From Desmodesmus armatus (Eukaryota > Chlorophyta > Chlorophyceae > Sphaeropleales > Scenedesmaceae): 64,000 bases of DNA. The stretch lies in contig VIIQ02000564.1 in assembly GCA_007449985.2 (NCBI GenBank), positions 1-64,000 on the forward strand, in the 5' to 3' direction. The notes below the pieces were generated by a model, which searched no databases, had not been told where the DNA came from, and saw only the letters and a list, made by a program, of their open reading frames with translations. Shown here piece by piece: positions 34,535 to 45,121 of this stretch; the first letter of the stretch is position 1, and the number at the start of each line of letters is the position of its first letter. The position numbers were made by a program, and so were the translations under genes.

Positions 34535-37016
34535 ATGGAATCCACTATAAAGCTCGTCATAAAGCAAGGGCCGCAGGAGCACGATGTCGTTCTGGCCAGC
34601 AATGCTACTGTAGCCCAGCTCAAGCAACAGTTGGAAGCCCCGACTAGCCTGATGCAGAGGCAGCAGAAGCTCATATTCAAGGGAAGGTTCTGGATGACCA
34701 CCAGACCCTCACCAGCTACAAGCTGACCTCAGGGTGCAAGGTCATGCTCATGGCAGCCCAGGCAAGTCCCCACCCCATCCTGACAGTCACTGAGTGTGCC
34801 TGTCGAGTGAACCCAGTGCCTGAACCTGCTGCTTCTGAACCATCGCAATCGTCTGCAGGGTGCAGCTGCACCCCACAAGGCTACCTCAGCAGCAGCGGCT
34901 GCGTCCAGTCGGCCCAAGGTTGGTCCTGGTAGTAGCCTTCTAGCAGAGAAGATGGCTGACATGGCGAGGAAGGCACCACCCAGCAAGCCTCGCTCGCCTG
35001 ACGGCATGGCTGAGCGCAAGGCAGCATGGGCCAAGACTGGCATCATAGCACTCAGGGACCTGCAGCTGACTGCAGTGGAGCCTGGCTGGCTGGAAGGTGA
35101 GATGAAAGTTCTCTGGGACACATGTACTGCATCTGTTGGGTTGGTTGCTCAGCCCCCAACCCACCCACCCCATGGCCAGAGATGCTGCCCGAGAATGGCA
35201 GCATCTTGGCGCGTATAACACAACAGTGTGCGTGAGCCTTGAGTGCCCTTGTTCGGCAGTGCAGGCCGGCAGGCTTTCTGATGCTCATCAAGCCATGCCA
35301 GCAGCCGTGGCTGGCACAATCCCATCCTGGAGTCCCCAACAACACTGTGCTGTCATGCTGTTCACACAGGGCTGGATGGAGCTAGAGCAGCTGACATCAG
35401 CCACAACCGGCTGGCCGCCCTTCCGCCCGGCCTCTGCCAGTTGACCTCCCTAGCATCACTCAAGCTCAGCCACAACCAGCTCCAGGACTCAGGCATGCCA
35501 TGGCAGCAGCTGTGCAGCAGCCTCAGCAGCAGCCTCAACACACTGCAGCTGGGGCACAACCAGCTGCAGCAGCTGCCGGCTTGCCTAGGGCAGCTTACAG
35601 CCCTTACCAGCCTCAGTGTAGAAGACAACAGGCTGCAGCAGGTTGAGCCAGGGGCGCTGGAGGGTCTGGTCAAGCTGGAAGTGCTGCAGCTGCAGAACAA
35701 CCAGCTGCAGCAGCTGCCAGAAGGGCTAGGTGAGCGGGTTGCTTCTGGGGGCATTGAACACGACCCTTGTTGCTTGGCTACTTACACCAGCCCAGGTATA
35801 CGTGTATAGTTATGCGCTGCGGCTGGTGGCGTCTGACACTTGAGGGGTTGATTGGCCTCAGGCTGCCGGGAGCCGCCGGGCATCCAGGTCCAGCCAGTCA
35901 CGCTTGTGCAGTGCTTGCTGGGTACTGCTGCGGGGCGTCAGATGTTGCCCTGAGCTGCCACCTGATGCATTTGCCGTGCGTCTCTTCTAATTGTGTGCTT
36001 GTTGAAGGTGACTGCAGCAGCCTTGTGGCCTTCAACGCATCCCACAACTCGCTGACGGCCCTCCCTGACAGCGTCACACGCCTGACCAAGCTCCAGGTGT
36101 TGGCTGTTGATGCAAACAAGTGAGCGGCTAAGTGATGGCAGCTTGGCCACCCTTTGAGCTGGTGGCGTGCACAAGCTGAACCCAGGCAGGCTGTGTGATT
36201 GATGATCCATACAGAGGGGGGGGGTAACACCATGCGTTCGTGTGACGGAGGTGGCTGTTAGGGTTTGCTCCCGTAGCAACATTTGCAATTGTAACCACAA
36301 CCTTGTCTCACATTTGACGATTCCACAGCGCGATATGGGTTCACCCACCAGCAGAACCCCAGTGGCACATGCCAAGTGTCCTTTTTTTGTCGTCGTGCCT
36401 GTTGCAGAATTGCCCAGCTGCCAGCGCAGCTGCTAGCTGCCTGCAGCTCGCTGTCCACACTGTGTGCCCACCAGAACCCAATCACAGTGGAGGACCTGAG
36501 GTCAGCAGAGGGGTATGCGGGGTATGAGGCCAGGTGGGTTCCGTGTCAGCTCCTGATTGCTAGATTGGATGCAGTAAGGCCAAGGGGGCGGCTGACGTGA
36601 CGACCGGGGAGATCCAAGGCTGCTGTTGGCATCTTTGAGTGGTAGAAGTGAAGGTGAAGCAGTTTGAGTGCTGTACCAGGCAGCCAGGCCCCCAAACTAG
36701 GCTTTTCATCACTTGGAGCGCTATTGAGGCAATGCCTGCATGTATAAGCTTCAACACAGTGCTGCTGCTTTGTGAAGTTTGGAAGGGTGGTACCTGATCA
36801 TGGAGCCAGTCAAACTTGTGCCGCCATTGACAGACCCGCTGCCATTGCTGCTGCTGCAGGCGTCAGGCACGAGCCAGCAAGCAGCTGGGCGGCCGTGTGA
36901 TGGCTGATACTGACAGGGCTTTCAGTGAAGGTGCAGACGTGGAGCAGTGGCAGCGTTGGGCGGCGGGGCCATCTGGCCTAGGCAGTGATGGGTCTGGTCG
37001 TGCTGGTAAAAGGTAG
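34535..37016 (+). CDS. Ubiquitin-like and leucine-rich-repeat protein (At2g30105-like), one frameshift
   Basis: Six exons: 34535-34761, 34859-35096, 35370-35729, 36008-36119, 36408-36533 and 36860-37016, for about 406 residues. The N-terminal ~76 residues are a ubiquitin-like fold (TIKLVIKQG, LKQQLE, QKLIFKG, CKVMLMAAQ). A linker, WAKTGIIALRDLQL, leads into about six leucine-rich repeats of the LxxLxLxxNxLxxLP type. The C-terminus has EGYAGYEARRQARASKQLGG. The order matches plant 'LRR and ubiquitin-like domain' proteins. Exon 1 lacks one base in the A run at 34681-34685 (GGGAAGG where GGGAAAGG would keep the frame); all other exons keep phase. Intron 1 begins GC rather than GT (CAG/GCAAGT at 34762). 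Probable role: protein-interaction adaptor linked to ubiquitin pathways; substrate unknown. The missing base may be a sequencing error. Confidence 0.85.
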
Positions 37017-37816
37017 CCCAAGCCTGCATTAGGCTCACAAAGCGACTGACTTGAATTACATGAGGGGAGATATAACCAGGCTGCTTTGCAGCAGCGACCA
37101 GTCATGCCTGGGGTGCACTTGTGCACGGTGCAATTGCACCCTGAAGATCATTGCTCTTGTGGGCCCTATGCAAGTGGGCCCTTTGAGGGGGCACATGTCA
37201 GGAGGAGGACACACTGTATGCCCGGATGCAGAGATGCACGCCGCAATGTTGATCCAGGATATGACATTGCTGGCTGCGAGGTGGCACATCCCACAATGGT
37301 GCAGATGTGGCGGCACAAAAAATCTGAACATTGTCGTATGCAGGGGTGAAACACCTTGGTGTGTGCTGGCAACAGACGGGGGATGCAAGCACCAGCCAAA
37401 GCGTATGCATCACGGTGAATTATGGTGCTTGGCGCCATTTAGCCATGGGCACCTGCACGGTGGGACCCTGGCCCAGTGGCATGGATACGACTGGGCTGCA
37501 GACTGCAGCATTGCCAGCGCATGTCAATTGCGGATAGCTGTAAAGGGATGGCGCTGCTGCAGCGCCTGTATACAGTCATCCGCACCAGCCGTTGCTACAC
37601 CCTGCTTCACAGAACAACAGGACAAAAAGTGCTGCAGCCTGCTTCACAGAACAACAGGACAAAACATGCTGCAGCCTGCTTCGCAGAACACAGGACAAAA
37701 GGAAACCACGAAAGCATGTCCCGGGCTTTTGATTTGCGCCTTGCAGCACAACAGCACCACACTGTAAAGGGCAAAGCTCGCTGTGCTGCTCAGCAGCCAA
37801 GCTAGCTGCCAACAGT
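37017..37816. other. 3' region between convergent genes
   Basis: Contains the 37 bp tandem repeat listed separately. An ORF at 37051-37767 starts at a non-ATG codon, runs into the repeat and shows no domain, so it is not called. Confidence 0.5.
37601..37708. repeat. 37 bp tandem repeat, three copies
   Basis: Copies start at 37601, 37638 and 37675, each beginning CCTGCTTC(A/G)CAGAACA and containing GGACAAAA. The third copy is slightly shortened. It lies in the noncoding region between two convergent genes. Confidence 0.85.
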
Positions 37817-38134
37817 TCAGAGAGCCCAGCCAGCGCTGCCCCGTGTCTCTGGGTCCATGGCCAAGCTGCTGCTGACAGCACTTGACATTCTGTGCACAAA
37901 GAATAGCCCCACAACAGACAGGAAAACAGCTATGCCCAAGATGATGAAAAGGGTGTCGACGTTGCTGGCCAAGGAGCTGCTTTTGCTGCCTCCCACTGCG
38001 GACCCGCGCGGCTGTCTACTGTCTCTGCTGTCTGGGGAGTCTTGCTGTATTTGCAGGACGACCCGGCTGCTGGTCTTGCGCAGATTGGAGTCTGTTGTCC
38101 GCGTTGCTGTGGTGTGCAGGTCCTGCGGTCTCAT
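37817..38134 (-). CDS. Small one-pass membrane protein, unknown family
   Basis: The single-exon ORF of 105 residues starts with ATG at 38134 and stops at 37817-37819. A hydrophilic Ser/Arg-rich N-terminal part is followed by one hydrophobic helix at about residues 59-82 (NVDTLFIILGIAVFLSVVGL), then HRM and a short tail. This is consistent with a single-span membrane protein. It is convergent with the ubiquitin-like LRR gene and divergent from the actobindin-like gene. I do not recognise a family, and no second exon is evident. Chance ORFs of this size occur in GC-rich DNA, but the clean helix favours a real gene. Confidence 0.45.
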   Translation of the reverse strand: MRPQDLHTTATRTTDSNLRKTSSRVVLQIQQDSPDSRDSRQPRGSAVGGSKSSSLASNVDTLFIILGIAVFLSVVGLFFVHRMSSAVSSSLAMDPETRGSAGWAL

Positions 38135-38440
38135 GGTGTCACATGGGCTGGATCACATGCGAGGAGTTCGGTTGTGCTGCTGACTGGGTGGGTGGCGTTG
38201 TGAGCTGTGGATTGGGTGCGGCTTGGTCAAGCATCGACTTGTGTAACAACAATTACAGTGCCCTGGCTTTGTGGAGGCACGTATTGCCCACGTTGCTGGG
38301 CTGGGACCCTGGCGCTTGTACCCCAACATGTGTTGGACACACATGTGACAACGTTGGACTTGTCCCTGAAGTAGCATCACAAAGGATCCCCAGCCTTGAC
38401 TAGATCCTCTTTAATACTGAGATAACAATCAGTCGTAAAC
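38135..38440. promoter_or_regulatory. Short intergenic region between divergent genes
   Basis: 306 bp that should carry the promoters of the small membrane protein (-) and the actobindin-like gene (+). No clear motif is seen apart from an AT-rich stretch, CTCTTTAATACTGAG, at 38407-38421. Confidence 0.3.
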
Positions 38441-39941
38441 ATGGAGCCAGAGCGCAAGGAGCTGCTGGAGGGGGTGCTGCACCACCCCTCTCTCAAGCAC
38501 GTAGACAGCAACGACAAAAGTGCCCCAGTAATTGATCCAGGTCCGCATCTTTGTTGTGATTGTGTCAGCTTCGCTGCCCTACGGCCAGCCAGTTGGTTGT
38601 TTTTCCATTTCGGAAGATCTGTGCTGGACGTTGATGCTGTTGCCCGCAGACGTTCACCTCAAGAAATGGGACAAGGAAGGCCATCTGCATGGCATTGAGC
38701 AAGGTGGGCTGCCCTGGCCAATGAGCCTCTTGCACACACCCACCAGGAGTGCTGAAAACATATGCAGGTCATTCCACACTGAGGGCATCAGAATGCCATA
38801 CTGAGACAAAGGCTGGTTGGTGCACATAGGGAGCGGTGACAGCACCTTTTGCACACTTGGTGCCGGTTGTTGCAGGCGTGCCCCTCAAGCACGTGGAGCC
38901 AAATGACAGGAGCGCACCCAAGATCGACCGTGAGCACTAGCTGGTTTGCAAGCAGCTCTTAGTGCTTGCAGATCGTCCTGTTACCCATCACATCGCAGGC
39001 CCTTCACCTTCTAGCAGACAGCCTGCACACAGCACCATCCACACCTGCCTGAACAGCACAACAGTTGGCAGTTGGCAACGAGTACATTATCAGGGGAAGG
39101 CGCCACACAAGCAGGTGTCGCCTGTGCTGGGCAGGAGGCAGCTTGCATCATGCCTCCCCGCCAAATTCATGCATGTCAGTTGCGCATGCTGCAACCATGG
39201 CTCCATGTCTGTTGTCCTGCACCCCTGCAGCCAGCGTGCACCTGCAGCCCAACCACCACAAGGAGCTCATGGATGAGGTGAAGGCTGCTGCAGGCCATGT
39301 GGCCTTGGTCAGGGAGCTCAACTCAGTCAGCGATGCAGCAGGCGCAGGTGACGGCGCTGAGGATGCTGCTGTCAACCCTCTGGTGGGCCAGCTGCACCAT
39401 GTCACCACAGACGACAAGAGCAAGCCAGTCATTGACCCCAACGTGCACGTGCAGAAGGTGTGTGAGGCCACAGCTCTTAGTCCAACAGCACCTGCAGTCA
39501 TTTCAGGCAGGGTATTGGCAGCACTACCGGCGTAGCTCAGCTTCTCCTTGTGTACCTGCCAGCAGCCCTGGTGCAGTGGGGTCCAAGGCGTGTTTGGCAA
39601 CATTCTGCGCTGAGCTGCTGGCACAGTTCAAGTTTGACACTGGCAAGCTTTGAAGTTGCAGGAGCTTGTATTGCCTTGCACCCGTGTGCATGCACAGCAA
39701 AACATGCTATGATGCTGGTGCATCGTTTGCCGTATGCTTGCAGTGGGACAAGCAGGGCTTCCTGAGCGAGGTGGCTGCCGAGCACCACCTGCGCCATGTG
39801 GACCCCACCAGCATCCACGATGCAAGCAAGCCAGCCATCCCAGCAGATGCAGAGGTGCACGAGAGCCCAGCCAAGGCAGTCCTGCAGCAGATCAGCAGCG
39901 GCGAGCTGCCCCACCTCAAGCACGTGGACGCTCCACAGTAA
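38441..39941 (+). CDS. Actobindin/beta-thymosin-repeat actin-binding protein
   Basis: Five exons: 38441-38540, 38650-38703, 38876-38929, 39231-39457 and 39744-39941, with consistent phases, for 210 residues. It is built of five related motifs: SLKHVDSNDKSAPVID, PLKHVEPNDRSAPKID, LHHVTTDDKSKPVID, HLRHVDPTSIHDASKPAIP and a terminal LPHLKHVDAP. Linkers of the type VHLKKWDKEG or VHVQKWDKQGFLSEV separate them. This is the pattern of amoebal actobindin and of beta-thymosin/WH2 repeats (LKHxExxDKSxP), which bind actin monomers. The protein is therefore probably cytosolic and controls the G-actin pool. The third segment has an insertion (residues 88-122) before its motif. Exon borders fall near motif borders, suggesting growth by exon duplication. 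Family assignment rests on the repeat motif. Confidence 0.85.
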
Positions 39942-41130
39942 CCAGCCAGCCAGCAGTAACCAGCCAGCAGCAGAGGAGCCTGGGCTGCCGTGAGCAGCAG
40001 CTGCTTTGCGGCAGGCATGTTGGCAGCTGGCAATATGTGGCTGTGGTTTGCGCAAAGGTGCTGTGGCCTGGATTCGCCGTACTGGGCTGTTCAGGTGCAC
40101 CTTCAATTCTGGGGTTGATTGCTCCTTTTGGTGGTGGGGTTGAGTCATGCATGCTGCACTGTTGCGTAGTCACGTGCATCACTTTGTGCCGGTGCTGTTG
40201 CATGCACGACTGACCGACGCTGGCATGTGCGCACGCGAGCGGGTGATGACAGCATCTGGGTGTGCACGCCCAGAGGTGACAGTAGCAGGGTGACTAGGCC
40301 TGGTAGCTGGGTAGGTGTATGTGCGTTGCTGCCGTATTGGATATGCTTCTTTGGCGGCTGAGACATGCCAAGAAAGGCTGTCTGTACAATTTGCTTGATG
40401 GTCAGTGGTGCGCAGTAAGTGGTGAGGGGTGCGTCAGTATTGTTGCAGCAGTGTGGCGTTTTGAAGTCACTTTGGTGTCTAAGTATAGATTGGCATCCGT
40501 ATCCGAGCAAGGATGTAGCTGAACATTAGTGTGGTCGCCAATGTCGCTGGTCATCATCAGCACCTGAGCAAAGAGCAATGCAATGTGGAAACAACAAAAC
40601 ACTTGACCGTGTGGTGCGTCAACTCATGACTCACAAAGTGTACCCTGGATGTCACCCAGAAGCCGCCACGGCAGCTTCAGCCTCTGCGATCTTATTACAA
40701 AGCCGCCACAAGGTGCATCTGTGCTGCAGCTTGGTGACTGTCCACCCATTGACAAGCTTGATGCGTCATGACTAGCTGTTGAGCGGTGATGCCCCCCCCC
40801 CCTTCTTGGCGCAACAACGACACTGAAAAACAAGTGATCTTTTTTGCTGTCTGAAGCACAACCTTCTCTGCAATCGTGACGCACTTTGCTGCTTGAACAG
40901 CTATTTGGCGCCGTTACCGCAACAGCTGGCAGCTGTCCCGGCTGTACTGGGTGGTTGCGTAGCAGATACCTGAGTAACACATGGCCTCCGCTTGACACCA
41001 GCTACGTACGGTTTTATTATTATTTTGTATCAGGCTTGCGGCTGTGTTCGGCAGCGTTCCTGTTTTTTTAACAAACAGGAACGTTCCAGGACGCCAGTGA
41101 GGAGGCAACTGACACCCGTCCTGTGGCTCA
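39942..41130. other. Intergenic region with a hairpin upstream of the GDSL cluster
   Basis: No supported gene. Includes a C run at 40790-40801 and a perfect hairpin at 41055-41083 (arms CGTTCCTGTTT/AAACAGGAACG, 7-base loop) 48 bp before the first GDSL ATG. Confidence 0.5.
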
Positions 41131-42651
41131 ATGGCGCACAAAAGACCCATCAACAGCTGTAACAGCAATCCCTCAGTTGGTTTCCGTACGTCATTGTTGT
41201 GGCTGCTCGTGCTTGTTGGCACTGCTGCAACTTATGCACAAGCAGCACCACAAGGCCACAACAGCAGCAGTAAGCGGCGCTTACAGAACGTCCTGTTAGC
41301 AGAACCAGCCTCCCACAACCCGGACTCTCAGCAAGCCAGCAACAGCAGTTCAGTTCCGACCTGCTGGGGCTGGAAGTCCACTTAGTGCTTGACCACCGGC
41401 ACTGACAAGCCAGCCTTTGCCCTTCTGGGCGACAGTATAACTGACTTCGGTTTCAGAAGCTACGGCTGGGCAAGCTTGCTAGAAGCAGCGTACGGTGGAG
41501 CAGTCAATGCAGTCAACTATGGCATCCCAGGGGCCACCACCAGGAAGGTGGACGCCTTGTATGACAAGTTCATTCAGCAGTGGGGGTCCCAGCTGCAGCA
41601 ATTGAAGCTACTAGTGGTTTGTTTTGGGGCCAATGATGCTGTTAAGCCACACGCCCCACTTTGGCACCTTCCTATACCCAAATTCAAGGAGAACCTGCAG
41701 CGCCTGGTCAGTCGGCTGCAGGAGAAGGGCATCACCAGGATAGTCCTGGTCGCAACCACCAGTGGGCCAGCGCAGTGACAGGGACAATGGACTCACAGCC
41801 AACTACGCAGCGGCAGTGACAGAGCTGGCCAAAGAGCTGCAGCTGGAGTCTGTGGACGTGTACAGCGCCATCATGGCGGTTGAGCAGTGGCAGGTGGGTC
41901 AAGGAGTATTGCACAGCAGGCTGGCAAGTGCCTGCTAGCAGCTGGGTGAGCAAGCCTGCTCTTCTGTGCAGATTTTTTCCAGCATGTGCAAAGCAGAGCT
42001 TCACCTCCTGGGGTTATCCCAGCTTGGCAAGCCTGGGACAAGTGCCGGCTCAGCTGCCGCAGCCAGCTTGGCAAGCCTGGGCCAGGCTGGAACAAGTTGA
42101 GAACAACAGCATGAAAGCCTGCCAGCGGCGGCCGCTGTTACCCACCTTTTCAAGGAAGACACCTGCAACCATCAGCAAAACACTCAAATCAAAGCAAATC
42201 AAAGTTACACCAGTAACACGCTGTGTGCTGCCGCCTGCAGGATGAAGCTCTCGAGACTGACCAGCTGCACCTGTCAAGTGTGGGCCAGAGGGTGTTCTTC
42301 AACAGTGTGTGGCAGCTGCTGGCCAACAGCTCAGACTTGAGCCCTGCCGCACTGGGAGCACGTCAGCAGCAGCAGCCGTCGCCTGAGACACAACAGACAT
42401 CTTTAGTGCTGGAGCAGGCACCACAGAAGCAACACCAGCAGCAGACCCAGCCAAAGCAGCCACAAAAGCAACACCAGCAGCGTGGTGCTACTGTGGGCAG
42501 CCTAGGTTTGCCTGAAGAAGCAGGAGAAGCCATGAGCAATGTGCTCTGCATCCTCGTGGTGCTGGCGTTTCTGGTCATTGTTACTGAGGCAAAGCGTGTT
42601 TTGCCGAGCCTCAACACCGGAGATGTAGTTGGCCGCAAGTTGGCACCCTAA
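41131..42651 (+). pseudogene. GDSL/SGNH hydrolase copy 1, disabled
   Basis: Two-exon layout as in copy 2: exon 1 41131-41893, exon 2 42241-42651. An in-frame TAG sits at 41384 where copy 2 has CAG (tryptophan-rich WGWKST region). Two bases are missing near 41753-41757 relative to copy 2, throwing the frame after IVLV. The catalytic GDSIT and GAND motifs and the second exon are otherwise preserved, so decay is recent. Intron and downstream DNA are close to copy 2, suggesting a recent duplication. Confidence 0.85.
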
Positions 42652-43120
42652 TCAGGGTCCCTGCCTGACGCAGTTGCACTTGTGCTCGGCGGTGTTCACG
42701 TGTGATATAAACATACAGGCTGGCTACATGCATAATGAGGGCAGCAGTATAGCCTTCAGAACCATGCTTTGTTAACTTCTCAAGTTTGATCGCCTCCTGA
42801 AGGATGGGACCACTTGGGGCACATATGAGATTGCAGTTCACTCATAATCTGCTCTTGAGGGTAGCCTCTATTTGATTTGCTGTTGAAACATCACCATCAA
42901 TTGAAAAGGATTAACAATACAGTTGGTTCGTGATTTTGCTACAGTTACCATCGTCCTGCTTGTAGTGGGTGGTTACTGCAGTGGTGGTTGCTGCCTTAAG
43001 GTATAACAGGTGGCATGCCCTGACGGCCACTTCTGCGTATCAAGAAAAACAATCGATCGTGTATATCACGCTTGAGTCTGGCACTCCAGTCTCTGCTCGA
43101 CATTCGCCGTTTTCCCCCCA
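42652..43120. other. Spacer between GDSL copies 1 and 2
   Basis: The first ~230 bp match the DNA after copy 2. No gene is seen. The region near 43041-43120 before the ATG resembles the DNA before copy 3 (GATCGTGTATATCA), so promoter sequence was duplicated with the gene. Confidence 0.5.
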
Positions 43121-44646
43121 ATGGCGCAAAACAGATGCCACAAGCACGACGATAGCAGTCATTTGAACTTTTATATGTCGTTTCTATTGCTTTTGCTCGT
43201 GCTCAACGGCACTGCTGCATCACATGGCCAAGACAGCAGCAGCAAACGACGCTTGCTGCAGGAAGCTCTGCTACCAGACCCAGTGTCGGACAAGCAGCCT
43301 CCTGGTAACAGTAGTTCAGTTCCGACCTGCTGGGGCTGGAAGTCTACGCAGTGCTTCACCAGCAATGACATGCCAGCCTTTGCACTTCTGGGCGATAGTA
43401 TAACTGACTTCGGTTTCAGAAGCTACGGTTGGGCAAGCTTGCTAGAAGCAGCGTACGGTGGAGCAGTCAAAGCAATTAACTATGGCATCCCAGGGGCCAC
43501 TACCAGGAAGGTGGACGCCTTGTATGACAAGTTCATTCAGCAGTGGGGGTCCCGGTTGCAGCAAGTGAAGCTGGTAGTGGTTTGTTTTGGGGCCAATGAT
43601 GCTGTCAAGCCACACGCCCCACTATGGCACCTGCCCATACCAAAATTCAAGGAGAACCTGCAGCGCCTGGTCAGTCGGCTGCAGCAGAAGGGCATCACCA
43701 GGATAGTCCTGGTCACGCCACCACCAGTGGGCCAGCGCAATGACAGGGACAATGGGCTCACAGCCAACTATACAGCGGCAGTGACAGAGCTGGCCAAGGA
43801 GCTGCAGCTGGAGTCTGTGGACGTGTACAGCGCCATCATGGCGGTTGAGCGGTGGCAGGTGGGTGACGCAGTATTGCACTGCCTGCTGTGGCATTGCCTG
43901 CTGTGGCACAGCAGGCTGGCAAGTGCCGCTAGTAGCAGCTGGGACATGGGTGCGCAAGCCTGCTCTTCTGTGCAGGTTTTTTCCAGCATGTGCAAGCCAG
44001 AGCTTCACCTCCTGGGGTTAGTCCAGCTTGGCAAGCCTGGGACAAGTGCCGGCTCAGCTGCCAGGCTGGAACAATTTGAGAACAACAGCATGAAAGCCTG
44101 CCAGCGGCGGCCGCTGTTACCCACCTTTTCAAGGAAGACACCTGCAACCATCAGCAAAACACTCAAATCAAAGCAAATCAAAGTTACACCTGTAACACTC
44201 TGTGTGCTGCCCACTCTGTGTGCTGCCGCCTGCAGGATGAAGCTCTCGAGACTGACCAGCTGCACCTGTCAAGTGTGGGCCAGAGGGTGTTCTTCAACAG
44301 TGTGTGGCAGCTGCTGGCCAACAGCTCAGACTTGAGCCCTGCCGCACTGGGAGCACGTCAGCAGCAGCAGCCGTCGCCTGAGACACAACAGACATCTTTG
44401 GTGCTGGAGCAGGCACCACAGAAGCAACACCAGCAGCAGACCCAGCCAAAGCAGCCACAAAAGCAACACCAGCAGCGTGGTGCTACTGTGGGCAGCCTAG
44501 GTTTGCCTGAAGAAGCAGGAGAAGCCATGAGCAATGTGCTCTGCATCCTCGTGGTGCTGGCGTTTCTGGTCATTGTTGCTGAGGCAAAGCGTGTTTCGCC
44601 GAGCCTCAACACCGGAGATGTAGTTGGCCGCAAGTTGGCACCCTAA
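43121..44646 (+). CDS. GDSL/SGNH hydrolase copy 2, secreted and membrane-anchored
   Basis: Exon 1 is 43121-43858 and exon 2 is 44236-44646, phase 0, 382 residues. Block I is ALLGDSITD with the nucleophile Ser93. YGIPGATT matches block II. Block III is CFGAND with Asn159. Block V is DQLHLS with Asp253 and His256. Together these give the SGNH esterase/lipase set, closest in layout to isoamyl-acetate-type hydrolases. A hydrophobic segment at residues 19-33 (YMSFLLLLLVLNGTAAS) is a likely signal peptide. A Gln-rich linker leads to a second hydrophobic helix at about residues 345-361 (VLCILVVLAFLVIV) and a short basic tail. That suggests a protein anchored at its C-terminus with the enzyme outside the cytosol. 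The substrate is unknown. The intron is open in frame for some distance, so a retained-intron form would give a different C-terminus. Confidence 0.88.
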
Positions 44647-45121
44647 TCAGGGTCCCTGCCTGACGCAGTTGCACTTGTGCTCGGCGGTGTTCACGTGTGA
44701 TATAAACATACAGGCTGGCTACATGCATAATGAGGGCAGCAGTATAACGACGAAGGTAGCTACCTTCGTCGTGTATAGCCTTCAGAACCATGCTTTGTTT
44801 GCTTCTCAAATCTGATCGCCTTCTGAAGGATGGGACCACTTGGGGCACATATGAGATTGCAGTTCACTCAGAATCTGTGTTGAACCTTTACCAGTAATTG
44901 AAAAAGATTGACCAGTGCAGTTGGTTCCTGGTTTTACTCCAGTTACCATCGTCCTGCTTGTAGTGGGTCGTTACTGCAGCACTGGTGGTTGCTGCCATAA
45001 GGTATAACAGATGGCATGCCCTGGCGGACACTTCTGTGTATCAAGCAAAACATTCGATCGTGTATATCAGGCTTGAGTTTGGCAGCACTCCAGTCTCGTG
45101 ACATTAGCTGTTTCCCCCTCA
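44647..45121. other. Spacer between GDSL copies 2 and 3
   Basis: Matches the spacer after copy 1 except for a 31 bp insertion listed separately. The second half again holds the shared GATCGTGTATATCAGGCTTG segment (45055-45074) ahead of the ATG. Confidence 0.5.
44742..44776. mobile_element. Perfect palindrome insertion with 4 bp duplication
   Basis: The spacer after copy 1 reads GCAGTATAGCC. After copy 2 the same place carries an extra 31 bp: a perfect 26 bp palindrome at 44747-44772 (arm ACGACGAAGGTAG) preceded by one A, bounded by GTAT at 44742-44745 and 44773-44776. It looks like a tiny insertion with target duplication, or a leftover of a larger element. Confidence 0.7.

Noticed and set aside
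37051..37767. 238-residue plus ORF
   Set aside because: Starts at a non-ATG codon, runs through the 37 bp repeat, has no domain and lies in the 3' region of the LRR gene.
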